DNA from: Allofournierella massiliensis | Lineage (GTDB): Bacteria > Bacillota > Clostridia > Oscillospirales > Ruminococcaceae | DNA length: 64,000 bases | Reading direction: 5' to 3' | Assembly (NCBI RefSeq): GCF_004345265.1 | Contig: NZ_SLUM01000007.1 | Span: 1 to 64,000 of the forward strand | Part shown: in pieces, positions 33,467-43,056 of the stretch | How positions within the stretch are numbered: the stretch's first letter is position 1 | Layout: each line of letters begins with the position of its first letter | Notes under the pieces: generated by a model | Database searches by the model: none | Seen by the model: the letters and a program-made list of their open reading frames with translations, nothing else | What the model was told of the DNA's origin: nothing | Program-made: the position numbers and the translations under genes

Positions 33467-34180
33467 ATGCCACAACCGGAAAATTTTGCAAAAGGGCTCA
33501 GCATCGGTATCATTATGGATGGAAATGGCCGTTGGGCCAAAAAGCGGGGCCTTCCCCGGACTGCCGGCCATAAAAAAGGGGCAGAGGTTTTTCAGGATAT
33601 TACCCGTTACTGCAATTCCATTGGGGTGGAGTCGGTCACCTTCTACGCCTTTTCCACCGAAAACTGGAAGCGCCCCTATGAAGAGGTGGGGGCGATCATG
33701 AAGCTGTTCGGGGAATACCTTATCAAGGCCTTCGATTACGAAAAGGAAAACAATCGGGTCGTTTTTCTGGGTGATCGCAGCGCGCTGGAGCCCAAGCACC
33801 AAAAGCTGATGAATGAAATCGAGACCAAAACTGCGAACAATACCGGTATGACGCTGAATATTGCGGTAAACTATGGTGGCCGGCAGGAAATTGTGCGTGC
33901 GACACGCATCCTGGCGGAAAAGGTGAAGAACGGTGAGCTTCGGCCCGAGGAGATCACCGAAGAACTGATGAGCGCCCATATGTATACCTGTGGTCAGAAG
34001 GACCCGGATTTCATCCTGCGGCCCAGCGGAGAAAAGCGCCTGTCCAATTTCATGTTGTGGCAGGCCGCCTACTCGGAGCTGGTGGAGATGGACGTCCTTT
34101 GGCCGGACTTTACCCGCGCCGATCTTGATCTGGCAATCGAGGAGTTCAACCGGCGCAGCCGTCGCTTTGGCGGGATTTGA
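33467..34180 (+). CDS. uppS: Undecaprenyl diphosphate synthase (cis-prenyltransferase)
   Basis: Builds C55-PP, the lipid carrier for peptidoglycan, from FPP and IPP. Of 237 residues: catalytic Asp in IIMDGNGRWAKKRG, TFYAFSTENWKRP, LNIAVNYGGRQEIV, and the C-terminal RPSGEKRLSNFMLWQAAYSE with the IPP-binding Arg residues. AGGAGAGAT precedes the ATG. A GC-rich hairpin (GTGCCGCG/CGCGGCAC, 33410-33438) without a T-run lies between frr and uppS. Functionally tied to the PopT and uppP genes elsewhere in the window. Confidence 0.95.
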   Translation: MPQPENFAKGLSIGIIMDGNGRWAKKRGLPRTAGHKKGAEVFQDITRYCNSIGVESVTFYAFSTENWKRPYEEVGAIMKLFGEYLIKAFDYEKENNRVVFLGDRSALEPKHQKLMNEIETKTANNTGMTLNIAVNYGGRQEIVRATRILAEKVKNGELRPEEITEELMSAHMYTCGQKDPDFILRPSGEKRLSNFMLWQAAYSELVEMDVLWPDFTRADLDLAIEEFNRRSRRFGGI

Positions 34181-34209
34181 GCATTGCGGAAAGAAAGGAA
34201 AAGCCTGTT

Positions 34210-35082
34210 GTGAAAACAAGGATCATAACTGCCGCGGTGGGCCTTTGCGTGCTGGCCGTGGTCATGCTGATGTTCAACACCCTGGTGTTTGAAACCGTGG
34301 TCGCTCTGATCGCCATCATTGCCGTTCACGAAATTTACAAAGCGTTCGCATTGGGCGAAAAAGAATCACACATTTTTATCGCATTTGTCCCGTATACTTT
34401 TCTGGTAATGTTCTCCCACGTACCAGCGGTAAAGGCGCTGCTGGTTCCCGGCAGCTATCTGCTGGCGGTGTATCTGGCGGTGTGCCTGCTGTGGCATAAC
34501 CGGACCTTAAGCGCCGCGAAACTGGGAGGCATGGTGGTGTTCAGCGGGTTGATGATCGCCTGCTTTTACTCCATTGTGTTCATCAAGAACCACCTGAACA
34601 ACCAGTTCGAGTCCATCTACCTGATCATGATAATTTTGTGCTTTGCATGGGGCGGTGACAGCGCAGCCTATTTTGCCGGCCGCTACTTTGGCAAGCACAA
34701 GCTGGCCCCGGTGGTCAGCCCCCACAAGACCATTGAGGGCGCCATCGGCGGTGTGCTGGGTTCCGGCGTGCTGGGTGTTCTGTGTACGCTGGCAGCGCAG
34801 GCGCTTTCGGTTCATCTGGCGGCCGGCAAAGCCTGCCTGCTGCTGGAGCGCATGTCTGCCAGTGCAGCCAGCTATCTTGTGGTGTTCATCCTCGGTATGG
34901 CCTGCTCGCTGTTGGGCATTCTGGGTGATCTGTTCGCCAGTGCGGTCAAGCGCCAGTGTGCCATCAAGGATTATGGCACGATTTTCCCGGGCCATGGCGG
35001 CATCATGGACCGGTTCGACAGCGTGACCTTTATCGCACCGGCTGCCGCGCTGCTGGTCTGGTTCACCACGACGTTTTTCTGA
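34210..35082 (+). CDS. cdsA: Phosphatidate cytidylyltransferase
   Basis: Integral membrane enzyme making CDP-diacylglycerol from phosphatidate and CTP. Of 290 residues, about eight hydrophobic helices; the CDP-OH signature near the C-terminus reads SAVKRQCAIKDYGTIFPGHG followed by G-I-M-D-R-F-D-S, with PHKTIEGAIGGVLGS before it. The GTG at 34210 is favoured (AGAAAGGA about ten bases upstream); a TTG at 34177 overlaps uppS. Confidence 0.93.
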   Translation: MKTRIITAAVGLCVLAVVMLMFNTLVFETVVALIAIIAVHEIYKAFALGEKESHIFIAFVPYTFLVMFSHVPAVKALLVPGSYLLAVYLAVCLLWHNRTLSAAKLGGMVVFSGLMIACFYSIVFIKNHLNNQFESIYLIMIILCFAWGGDSAAYFAGRYFGKHKLAPVVSPHKTIEGAIGGVLGSGVLGVLCTLAAQALSVHLAAGKACLLLERMSASAASYLVVFILGMACSLLGILGDLFASAVKRQCAIKDYGTIFPGHGGIMDRFDSVTFIAPAAALLVWFTTTFF

Positions 35083-35099
35083 GAAACGAGGAGCGAAAA

Positions 35100-36251
35100 A
35101 TGGCTAAAAAACTGACTTTGCTTGGGTCCACCGGTTCCATCGGTACCCAGAGCCTGGATGTGGCCCGCGCACAGGGCTATGAAGTGTATGCACTGGCAGC
35201 AAACTCCAATGTGGATCTGCTGCTCAAGCAGATTGAGGAGTTCCATCCCGCCTATGTGGCGGTTGCGAATCCGGATGCCTGTGACCAGCTGGCTGCCCGT
35301 CTGGGCGGCGTAGCCGGTGCGCCCCGGCTCCTTCGCGGCGCAGAGGGCATTGTGGAGCTGGCCAAAATGGAAGGCCCGGACGTTGTGCTCAACGCAGTGG
35401 TCGGCATCGCCGGTCTGGGTGCGACTCTGGCAGCGCTGGAGAACGGGCACGACGTGGCACTGGCCAACAAGGAAAGTCTGGTTACCGGCGGACATCTGGT
35501 CACTGAAGCTGCTGCCAAACACGGCACCAAGCTGCTTCCGGTAGACAGTGAGCATTCTGCCATTTTCCAGTGCCTGCAGGATGCACATTCCGCCAAAACC
35601 CTGACCAAAATCCTGCTTACCGCTTCCGGTGGCCCCTTCTTCGGCATGAAGAAGGAAGAGCTGGCGGGCAAGACCCGGGCAGATGCTCTGAAGCACCCCA
35701 ACTGGAATATGGGTGCCAAAATCACCATCGACTCCGCCACCCTGATGAACAAGGGCCTGGAGCTGATCGAGGCGGTCTGGCTGTTCGGCCTGCCGCCGGA
35801 GAAGATTCAGGTGGTGGTGCAGCGTCAGAGCATCATCCATTCCATGGTGCAGTTCAGTGATAATTCCATTCTGGCTCAGCTGGGCGTGCCGGATATGCGC
35901 ATTCCCATCCAGTATGCGCTCACCTGGCCGGATCGGTTCCCGGGCTGCGCACCCGAGCTGGATTTCACCCAGCTCAAATCCATTACCTTTGACGTGGCGG
36001 ACGAGGAGACCTTCCGTTGCCTGGCAGCCTGCAAAAAGGCAATCGCCAAGGGCGGTCTGGGCCCCTGCGCCGCCAACGGTGCCAACGAAGAAGCCGTCCG
36101 GCTGTTCCTGGAGGACAAGATCGGCTTTTTGGACATTGGCCGACTGGTGGAGGCTGTGGTAGACAGCGATTCCTTTGGCGGCAGCTATACGCTGGACGAT
36201 GTGTATGAGTGTGACCGCATGGCCCGGCAGTTTGTACTGAGCCACATCTAA
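35100..36251 (+). CDS. dxr: 1-deoxy-D-xylulose 5-phosphate reductoisomerase
   Basis: Second step of the MEP isoprenoid pathway, NADPH-dependent. Of 383 residues: NADPH loop LLGSTGSIGTQSLDV, ANKESLVTGG, substrate/metal motif VDSEHSAIFQCL, GGPFFGMKKEEL, WNMGAKITIDSATLMNKGLE. GAGGAG lies six bases before the ATG at 35100. It pairs with ispG downstream, so two MEP steps are encoded in this operon, feeding uppS. Confidence 0.96.
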   Translation: MAKKLTLLGSTGSIGTQSLDVARAQGYEVYALAANSNVDLLLKQIEEFHPAYVAVANPDACDQLAARLGGVAGAPRLLRGAEGIVELAKMEGPDVVLNAVVGIAGLGATLAALENGHDVALANKESLVTGGHLVTEAAAKHGTKLLPVDSEHSAIFQCLQDAHSAKTLTKILLTASGGPFFGMKKEELAGKTRADALKHPNWNMGAKITIDSATLMNKGLELIEAVWLFGLPPEKIQVVVQRQSIIHSMVQFSDNSILAQLGVPDMRIPIQYALTWPDRFPGCAPELDFTQLKSITFDVADEETFRCLAACKKAIAKGGLGPCAANGANEEAVRLFLEDKIGFLDIGRLVEAVVDSDSFGGSYTLDDVYECDRMARQFVLSHI

Positions 36252-36274
36252 CAAGAAAGAGAGATTATTCGCAC

Positions 36275-37354
36275 ATGGCAACAATCCTTACCCTGATTAT
36301 TTCGGTACTAATTTTTGGCCTGGTGGTTATGATCCACGAGCTGGGGCACTTCGTCTGTGCCAAAAAAGCCGGGATTCAGGTGAATGAATTTTCCATCGGA
36401 ATGGGGCCCGCTCTGTTCACCACGGTACGGGGCGGTACCCGTTACAGTGTGCGCGCATTGCCCATTGGCGGTTATGTGAGCATGGAAGGGGAGGATGAGG
36501 AGCTGGAAGAGCCGGAGACCGGCGATGCGCTGAAGGAGCTTGACCCGGTGGAGGAGCAGCCCAAAGGCTTGCCCTTCCCACAGGTAAAGGTCTGGAAACG
36601 GATCATCGTGGTGGCGGCCGGTGCGGTAATGAACCTGATCCTGGGCTTTCTGGTGCTTCTGCTTATGCTGGCGTTCGGCGATCCCGGTGCCAGCAAAACG
36701 GTGGGTTTTGTGGAAGAGGGCTCCCCGGTGCAGGCGGCTGGCCTGCAGGTGGGCGATGAGATTCTGGCGGTGAATGGTCATCACTGTTTTGTGATGAACG
36801 ATGTGCTGTATGAGCTGCAGCGCACCCCGGACCAGAGTGCAGATCTGACCGTGAAGCGGAACGGCGGGGTTGTTCAGCTGGATAATGTGGGCTTTGAACT
36901 GGTGGAAAACGGCGATTCCGTTACCATGAGCATCGGCTTCAAGGTCTACGCCCTGGAAAAGAATGTGAAAACTGTGGTGTCGCAGGCCTTCAATTACACC
37001 CTGTTCTATGCTCGGCTGGTCTTCCGTTCACTGATCGACCTGGTGGTAGGCCGGGTGAGTGTGAATGAGCTTTCCGGCCCGGTGGGCATTGTATCCGCCA
37101 TCGGGCAGGCAGCGAGCATGGGCGTGACCGAGGTGTTGTCCATGCTGGCACTGCTCACCGTAAACCTGGGTGTATTCAACCTGCTGCCGGTGCCCGCTCT
37201 GGACGGCGGCAAGCTGGTTTTCCTGGCGCTGGAGGGTATTTTCCGGCGGCCGGTGCCCAAGAAATTCGAAATTCTGGTGAATGCGGCAGGCATGTGCTTC
37301 TTGTTCGGGCTTGTGATTTTTGCCACATTCAACGATATCGTTCGTCTGTTTTAA
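36275..37354 (+). CDS. rseP: Site-2 membrane metalloprotease RseP/RasP
   Basis: Intramembrane zinc protease of 359 residues. His-Glu-x-x-His in MIHELGHFVCAKKAG, PDZ domain in the middle (VQAAGLQVGDEILAVNG), and the second zinc ligand segment FNLLPVPALDGGKL near the C-terminus. It cleaves anti-sigma factors and leftover signal peptides in relatives. The spacing in the operon is 23 bases from dxr and 20 to ispG. AAGAAAGAGAG precedes the ATG. Confidence 0.95.
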   Translation: MATILTLIISVLIFGLVVMIHELGHFVCAKKAGIQVNEFSIGMGPALFTTVRGGTRYSVRALPIGGYVSMEGEDEELEEPETGDALKELDPVEEQPKGLPFPQVKVWKRIIVVAAGAVMNLILGFLVLLLMLAFGDPGASKTVGFVEEGSPVQAAGLQVGDEILAVNGHHCFVMNDVLYELQRTPDQSADLTVKRNGGVVQLDNVGFELVENGDSVTMSIGFKVYALEKNVKTVVSQAFNYTLFYARLVFRSLIDLVVGRVSVNELSGPVGIVSAIGQAASMGVTEVLSMLALLTVNLGVFNLLPVPALDGGKLVFLALEGIFRRPVPKKFEILVNAAGMCFLFGLVIFATFNDIVRLF

Positions 37355-37374
37355 AAGCAGGAGGATAATCAATC

Positions 37375-38418
37375 ATGCGTAAGGTCAAACGTGAAGTAAA
37401 AATCGGCAATGTGGTGATTGGCGGTCACAATCCGGTGGCAGTCCAGACCATGCTGAATGTACCCGTGGCAGATATCCCGGGCAACGTGGCTCAGGCCAAG
37501 CGGGTGGTGGAAGCCGGCTGCCAGATTCTGCGTGCCAGCGTTCCCAGTCTGGAGGACGTGCGCATTGTAGAAGCAGTGAAAAATGCGGTGGATGTGCCTT
37601 TTGTGGCCGACATCCATTTCAATTACAAAATCGCGCTGGCCTGTGTGGATGCGGGTGTGGACAAGATTCGCATCAATCCCGGCAACATCGGCGCGGACGA
37701 AAATGTGCGCGCGGTGGCCCGGGCCTGCAACGCCAAGAACATCCCCATCCGCATCGGCGTGAACGCCGGCAGCCTGGAAAAGGAGATTCTGGCCAAGTAT
37801 GGCGCACCGGTACCGGAAGCGATGGTGGAAAGCGCCATGTACCATGTAGCGCTGCTGGAAAAGCACGATTTCAACAATATCGTGATCTCCATCAAATCCA
37901 GCAATGTGCCCACCATGATGCAGGCCTACCGTCTGCTCAGCGAGAAGTGTGATTACCCGCTGCATGTGGGCGTTACCGAGGCGGGCACCTACCGTATGGG
38001 TCTGATCAAGTCCGGCATGGGCATTGGCGGTCTGCTGCTGGATGGCATTGGCGATACCCTGCGTGTTTCCCTGACCGCCGAGCCGGAAAAGGAAGTGCAG
38101 GCTGGTTATGATATTCTGCGCGCTGCCGGTCATGCGGTGGGTGGCCCGGAAATCATCAGCTGCCCCACCTGCGGCCGCACCAACATTCAGGTGGCCAAGA
38201 TTGCCGACGAGGTGGAGAAGCGCCTGAAGGGTTACAAAAAGCCCATCAAGGTGGCTGTGATGGGCTGCGTGGTAAACGGTCCCGGTGAGGCCCGGGAGGC
38301 GGATATCGGCATTGCCGGCGGCAAGGACGAGGCGCTGCTGTTCATCCGGGGCGAAAAGATCCGGATGCTGCGGGGCGACATCGTGGGCCAGCTGGTGGAC
38401 GAGATCTATAAGCTGTGA
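37375..38418 (+). CDS. ispG: 4-hydroxy-3-methylbut-2-enyl diphosphate synthase (IspG/GcpE)
   Basis: [4Fe-4S] enzyme of the MEP pathway. The 347 residues form a TIM barrel (VPFVADIHFNYKIAL, RINPGNIG, RIGVNAGSLE) and a C-terminal cluster domain with Cys in SCPTCGRTNIQV and MGCVVNGPGEA plus the essential Glu that follows. AGGAGGATAATC precedes the ATG. Confidence 0.96.
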   Translation: MRKVKREVKIGNVVIGGHNPVAVQTMLNVPVADIPGNVAQAKRVVEAGCQILRASVPSLEDVRIVEAVKNAVDVPFVADIHFNYKIALACVDAGVDKIRINPGNIGADENVRAVARACNAKNIPIRIGVNAGSLEKEILAKYGAPVPEAMVESAMYHVALLEKHDFNNIVISIKSSNVPTMMQAYRLLSEKCDYPLHVGVTEAGTYRMGLIKSGMGIGGLLLDGIGDTLRVSLTAEPEKEVQAGYDILRAAGHAVGGPEIISCPTCGRTNIQVAKIADEVEKRLKGYKKPIKVAVMGCVVNGPGEAREADIGIAGGKDEALLFIRGEKIRMLRGDIVGQLVDEIYKL

Positions 38419-38429
38419 TGCATTTTTGA

Positions 38430-38471
38430 GCCTGCGGGCGGGAGTTTCCTGCCCGCAGGCATTGCTTTGTT
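38430..38471 (+). terminator. Hairpin between ispG and polC
   Basis: Perfect ten-base stem GCCTGCGGGC (38430-38439) / GCCCGCAGGC (38451-38460), followed by only a weak T-rich stretch ATTGCTTTGTTG. May cause partial termination. Confidence 0.5.
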
Positions 38472-38492
38472 GAAATAAGGAGACAAATTCCA

Positions 38493-41400
38493 TTGAAACC
38501 TTTGGTAACACAACTGTGGCCCCAGTTCACGGTGGACGAGACCTTTGCCCGCTGTTTTGCAGGGGTGCTGGTGGAGCATGTGGAGATGCTGCGCCTGAGC
38601 CGCAAAATACGCATCCATCTGCGCAGCGGCGCACCTCTGCCGGTGAGTCTGTGCGACCGCCTGTGCACCTCACTCAGCCCTCTGTTTGACGGCTTTCAGG
38701 TGGAGATTCAGAACAGCTTTCCCTATGAAACCATTACGCCGGAGAGCATTCAGAAACTGATCGGCGAGCTGCGTGATGAGGATTATCCGGTCAACGGCTT
38801 TCTGGATCATGCCGCTATTGATATTGAGGGGCAGAGCATTCGGCTGCATATCAAGGTGGGAAAAAAGATTCTGGAGGAGATTCAGTTTCCACAGGCGCTG
38901 GCCCAGCGCATCGAGCAGCGCACCGGAACTCTGCCTCAGGTGGAACTTGCCCAGACCGGCAAGACCGCCACAGTGGAGGAATGGGAGAAGAAGGTGCTGC
39001 AAAAGGTGCCCACCGTGAAGTTCGAGGAAAAGAAGGGCCTGCCGCCCATCAAGATTCCCGGCCTGGATCTGACCGACAAACCGGTCAAGCTGTTCCACGG
39101 CAAGAACTTCAAGCCCGGTGAGCTGACTCCGCTGAAAGATCTGGGGGGCGACGGCGGCCGTGTGATGATCTGGGGCGATGTGTTTGCGGTGGAGGTGAAA
39201 GGCAACTTCCAGAAGAGCTACATCGTTTCCATCACCGACTACACCGGCTCCATTAACCTGAAGCTTCGCAGCCGGGAAGGGGAGGACTTCAGCAAATGGG
39301 AGGAACTGAAGAAGGGCACCACCCTGGTGCTGAAGGGCGAATGCACCTACGATAAATATGAGCACGATTATGTGGTCTATCCCTACGATGTGCTTCAGGT
39401 GGAGCGCCGCAAGCGGGAGGACAACGCTCCCCAGAAGCGGGTGGAGCTGCATCTGCACACCAAGCTCAGCAGCATGGACGGCTTCTGTGACCCGGGCGAG
39501 ATCGTACGCACCGCACACCGCATGGGTCACCGGGCCATTGCCATCACTGATCACGGTGTGGTGCAGGGCTTCCCGGAAGCGATGCTGGCAGCGGATGCCA
39601 TCCGCAAAAGTGATCCGGATTTCAAGGTGATCTACGGCGTGGAAGCCTACTTTGTGGACGACATGATCCCGGTGCTGTACGGCGAGGCAACCGGCCCCAT
39701 GAGTGGCAGCTTTGTGGTGTATGATACCGAAACCACCGGTCTGGACCCCAACACCGAGTTCCTCACCGAGATCGGCGCGGTAGTGGTGGAGAACGGTCAG
39801 ATTACCGAGACGTTCGGAACCTTTGTAAATCCGGGCAAGCCCATCCCGCCCAAGATCGTGGAGCTCACCGGCATCAACGACAGCATGGTGGCGGATGCTC
39901 CCACGCCGGACGAGGCGGTGCGTATGTTTGCGGAATTTGCAAAGGGCCGGGTGCTCATCGCACACAACGCCCACAAGTTCGACATGCGCTTCATGCACAT
40001 TGCAGCAAAGCGGGCGGGCATCGAGCTGGACAACGCCTACATCGATACCCTGCCCATGGCCCAGAATCTGTATCCGGGCCTGCGTAACTATAAGCTGGAT
40101 ACCATCAACGACCATCTGGAGATCGAGCCTTTCAATCATCACCGGGCGGTGGACGATGCCATGGCCCTTGCCAAAATCTTCTGCAAGATGCTGGAGGATC
40201 TGGCAGAAAAGAAGATCGAGCGGCTGGAGGATATTAACATTGGTCTGGGCGGCGGCAACAAAGAGGTAATCAAAAAGAAGTATTACCACCTGATTATTCT
40301 GGTGCGCAATCAGGTGGGCCTGAAAAACCTGTACAAGATCGTCAGCGAGGCCCACACCAACTACTTCTTCAAGAAGCCCCGCGTTCCGCGCAGCATTCTG
40401 AACAAGTATCGGGACGGACTTTTGATTGGCTCTGCCTGTGAAGCTGGTGAGCTTTACAGAGCTGTTGTGGAGGGTCAGAGCTTCGAAAAGCTGTGCCAGA
40501 TCGCGGAATATTACGATTTTCTGGAGGTTCAGCCTCTGGGCAACAACGAATACATGGTGCGGGAGCATCTGGTGGACTCCATGGACAAGATTCAGGATTT
40601 CAACCGCACCATCATCAAGCTGGGCGAGGTGCTGAACAAGCCGGTGGTGGCTACCGGCGACGTTCATTTCCAGGACCCGGAGGACTCGGTCTACCGGGCG
40701 GTGTTGCAGGCCGGCAACGGCTTCAAGGATGCGGATAATCAGGCGCCGCTGTACTATCGCACCACCGAGGATATGCTCAATCAGTTCAACTATCTGCCCA
40801 AGGAAAAGGCCTTTGAGATCGTGGTAACCAACCCCAACAAGATTGCCGATATGGTGGACGGAGGAGTGCGGGCCATTCCCAAGGGTACCTTCCCGCCTTC
40901 CATCGAGGGCGCCGAACAGCAGCTGCGCGATGCCACCTGGAACACTGCCAAGAAGCACTATGGTGACCCCTTGCCGGAGTTGGTGCGGGCCCGGCTGCAG
41001 CGGGAGCTGGATTCCATCTGCGGCCACGGCTTCGCAGTGCTGTATGTAATTGCTGTAAAGCTGGTTGCCTTTTCAAACCAGAATGGGTACCAGGTGGGCA
41101 GCCGTGGCTCGGTTGGCTCCTCTGCGGTGGCCCATTTCTCGGGAATTTCCGAGGTAAACAGTCTGCCGCCCCATTACCTGTGCCCCAACTGCCAGTACAG
41201 CGAATTTATCACCGACGGCAGCGTGGCCGATGGCTTCGACCTGCCGGACAAAAACTGCCCCTGCTGCGGCGCGCCTCTGATCGTGGACGGCCATGACATT
41301 CCCTTCGAGACCTTCCTGGGCTTCGACGGCGACAAGGAGCCTGATATCGACCTGAACTTCTCCGGCGAGTACCAGAGCTATGTGCACCGGTATACCGAGG

Positions 41401-42779
41401 AGCTGTTCGGCAAGGAGTTTGTGTTCAAGGCGGGCACTGTGTCCGGCCTGCAGGATAAGACCGCCTACGGCTATGTGAAAAAATATCTGGAAGAGCGGGG
41501 CCGCATTGTGAACCGTGCGGAGGAGAACCGGCTTACCCAGGGCTGCACCGGCGTGAAGCGTACCACCGGCCAGCACCCGGGCGGCATGGTGGTTGTGCCG
41601 GATGTGCACGAAATTCAGGATTTCTGCCCCATCCAGCACCCCGCCGACGATAAGGAAAAGGGTGTGCTTACCACCCACTTCGAATTTAAATATCTTCACG
41701 ATACGCTGCTGAAGCTGGACGAGCTGGGCCACGATGTGCCCACCATGTACAAGTATCTGGAGAACATGACCGGTATCCCCATGGAAAAGGTGCCCATGAA
41801 CGATACCAAGGTGATCAGCCTGCTGGTATCCACCGAAGCACTGGGCGTTACCCCGGAGCAGATCGACAGCCAGACCGGCACCTTCGGTATCCCGGAGCTG
41901 GGCACCCCCTTCGTGCGGCAGATGCTCATCGAAGCCCAGCCGAAGAACTTCAGCGACCTGATCCAGATTTCCGGCCTTTCCCACGGCACCGACGTTTGGA
42001 ACGGCAACGCCCAGGACCTGATCAAGGACGGCGTGTGCACCATTTCCGACGTGATCGGCTGTCGTGACAGCATCATGACCTACCTGTTGCACAAGGGTCT
42101 GGAGCCCAAACTGGCCTTCAACATCATGGAGCTGACCCGAAAGGGCAAGGTGGCAAAGGGCGGCTTCCCGCCGGGGGCAGAGGAGACCATGAAGGAGTGC
42201 GGTGTGCCGGACTGGTACATGGATTCCTGCCGCAAGATCAAGTACATGTTCCCCAAGGCTCACGCCGTGGCCTATCTGATTGCGGCCATCCGGCTGATGT
42301 GGTTCAAGGTGTACCATCCCCAGGCATTTTACGCCACCTACTTCACCGTCCGCGGCGACGACATCGACTACGAAGCTGCGGTGGGTGGCGCGAAAGTGGC
42401 ACAGCAGCATCTGAAAGAGGTAAACGCCCGCCTGCGGGAGGAGCGGAAAGCCAAGGACGAAGATATCCAGGTTTCGCTGCAGCTGGTGAACGAGATGCTG
42501 GCTCGCGGCTATGAGTTCCTGCCCATTCAGCTGGGCAAGAGTCGGGCCACCCAGTATGTGGTGGAGGAGGACAAGGTCCGTCTGCCCTTCGCTTCTCTGA
42601 AGGGCGTGGGTGAGTCCGCCGCGGTTGCACTGGAGCGGGCCACCATTAACGGGCAGGAATACCTGTCCATCGAGGAGCTTCAGCAGGCCACCGGTGTTTC
42701 CAGCGCTGTGATGGAGAACCTGAAAAATGTGGGTGCTCTGGGCGGTCTGCCGGACACCAGCCAGGTGAGCTTCTTCTGA
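38493..42779 (+). CDS. polC: DNA polymerase III alpha subunit, PolC type
   Basis: Main replicative polymerase of Gram-positive bacteria. The 1428 residues in order: N-terminal domains, OB fold (VMIWGDVFAVEV), PHP domain (LHLHTKLSSMDGFCD), an inserted DEDDh proofreading exonuclease (FVVYDTETTGLDP; HNAHKFDMRF; HHRAVDDAMAL), PHP continued, zinc-binding Cys pairs (CPNCQ and CPCCGAP), palm (DGDKEPDIDLNFSGEYQ with the catalytic Asp residues), fingers and C-terminal tail. The TTG at 38493 is used, with AAGGAG nine bases upstream. Family length is normal. Confidence 0.97.
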   Translation: MKPLVTQLWPQFTVDETFARCFAGVLVEHVEMLRLSRKIRIHLRSGAPLPVSLCDRLCTSLSPLFDGFQVEIQNSFPYETITPESIQKLIGELRDEDYPVNGFLDHAAIDIEGQSIRLHIKVGKKILEEIQFPQALAQRIEQRTGTLPQVELAQTGKTATVEEWEKKVLQKVPTVKFEEKKGLPPIKIPGLDLTDKPVKLFHGKNFKPGELTPLKDLGGDGGRVMIWGDVFAVEVKGNFQKSYIVSITDYTGSINLKLRSREGEDFSKWEELKKGTTLVLKGECTYDKYEHDYVVYPYDVLQVERRKREDNAPQKRVELHLHTKLSSMDGFCDPGEIVRTAHRMGHRAIAITDHGVVQGFPEAMLAADAIRKSDPDFKVIYGVEAYFVDDMIPVLYGEATGPMSGSFVVYDTETTGLDPNTEFLTEIGAVVVENGQITETFGTFVNPGKPIPPKIVELTGINDSMVADAPTPDEAVRMFAEFAKGRVLIAHNAHKFDMRFMHIAAKRAGIELDNAYIDTLPMAQNLYPGLRNYKLDTINDHLEIEPFNHHRAVDDAMALAKIFCKMLEDLAEKKIERLEDINIGLGGGNKEVIKKKYYHLIILVRNQVGLKNLYKIVSEAHTNYFFKKPRVPRSILNKYRDGLLIGSACEAGELYRAVVEGQSFEKLCQIAEYYDFLEVQPLGNNEYMVREHLVDSMDKIQDFNRTIIKLGEVLNKPVVATGDVHFQDPEDSVYRAVLQAGNGFKDADNQAPLYYRTTEDMLNQFNYLPKEKAFEIVVTNPNKIADMVDGGVRAIPKGTFPPSIEGAEQQLRDATWNTAKKHYGDPLPELVRARLQRELDSICGHGFAVLYVIAVKLVAFSNQNGYQVGSRGSVGSSAVAHFSGISEVNSLPPHYLCPNCQYSEFITDGSVADGFDLPDKNCPCCGAPLIVDGHDIPFETFLGFDGDKEPDIDLNFSGEYQSYVHRYTEELFGKEFVFKAGTVSGLQDKTAYGYVKKYLEERGRIVNRAEENRLTQGCTGVKRTTGQHPGGMVVVPDVHEIQDFCPIQHPADDKEKGVLTTHFEFKYLHDTLLKLDELGHDVPTMYKYLENMTGIPMEKVPMNDTKVISLLVSTEALGVTPEQIDSQTGTFGIPELGTPFVRQMLIEAQPKNFSDLIQISGLSHGTDVWNGNAQDLIKDGVCTISDVIGCRDSIMTYLLHKGLEPKLAFNIMELTRKGKVAKGGFPPGAEETMKECGVPDWYMDSCRKIKYMFPKAHAVAYLIAAIRLMWFKVYHPQAFYATYFTVRGDDIDYEAAVGGAKVAQQHLKEVNARLREERKAKDEDIQVSLQLVNEMLARGYEFLPIQLGKSRATQYVVEEDKVRLPFASLKGVGESAAVALERATINGQEYLSIEELQQATGVSSAVMENLKNVGALGGLPDTSQVSFF

Positions 42780-42842
42780 TCATTTACTTCCCGCGATCTG
42801 CGCCTCTTTTGATGCGTGCATGCCGGGGAAGATGGTTCGAAC

Positions 42843-42885
42843 AAAAGAGCGAAACGCGTTCATAAAACGCGTTTCGCTCTTTTTC
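42843..42885. terminator. Terminator of polC
   Basis: Perfect 18-base stem AAAAGAGCGAAACGCGTT (42843-42860) / AACGCGTTTCGCTCTTTT (42866-42883), then TTTC. Symmetrical enough to work on both strands. Confidence 0.9.
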
Positions 42886-42906
42886 TTGTGTCTTAAAGGA
42901 AAGAGG

Positions 42907-42942
42907 AAAAACAAAACGCCCGACACTAAATGTGACGGGCGT
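42907..42942 (-). terminator. Terminator of the pseudouridine synthase gene
   Basis: Minus strand ACGCCCG / CGGGCGT stem (42942-42936 with 42922-42916), followed by TTTTGTTTT. Confidence 0.65.
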
Positions 42943-43056
42943 GAAAATCTTTTTCAAAAAGCGAATATCAAGAAGCCTTATTCTCTGCAAAGCAGGGGAA
43001 AACAGTGGCCAGAACAGGCAAAATGCAAGAATATGCAGCCTGACTGCCGAAAGAAT

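Noticed and set aside
32330-34219. Open minus-strand frame of 629 codons over pyrH-frr-uppS
   Set aside because: It crosses three conserved plus-strand genes and their gaps, with no domain or ribosome site.
38670-41027. Open frame of 785 codons antisense to polC
   Set aside because: Same cause: antisense of a conserved gene, no recognisable domain or start signal.
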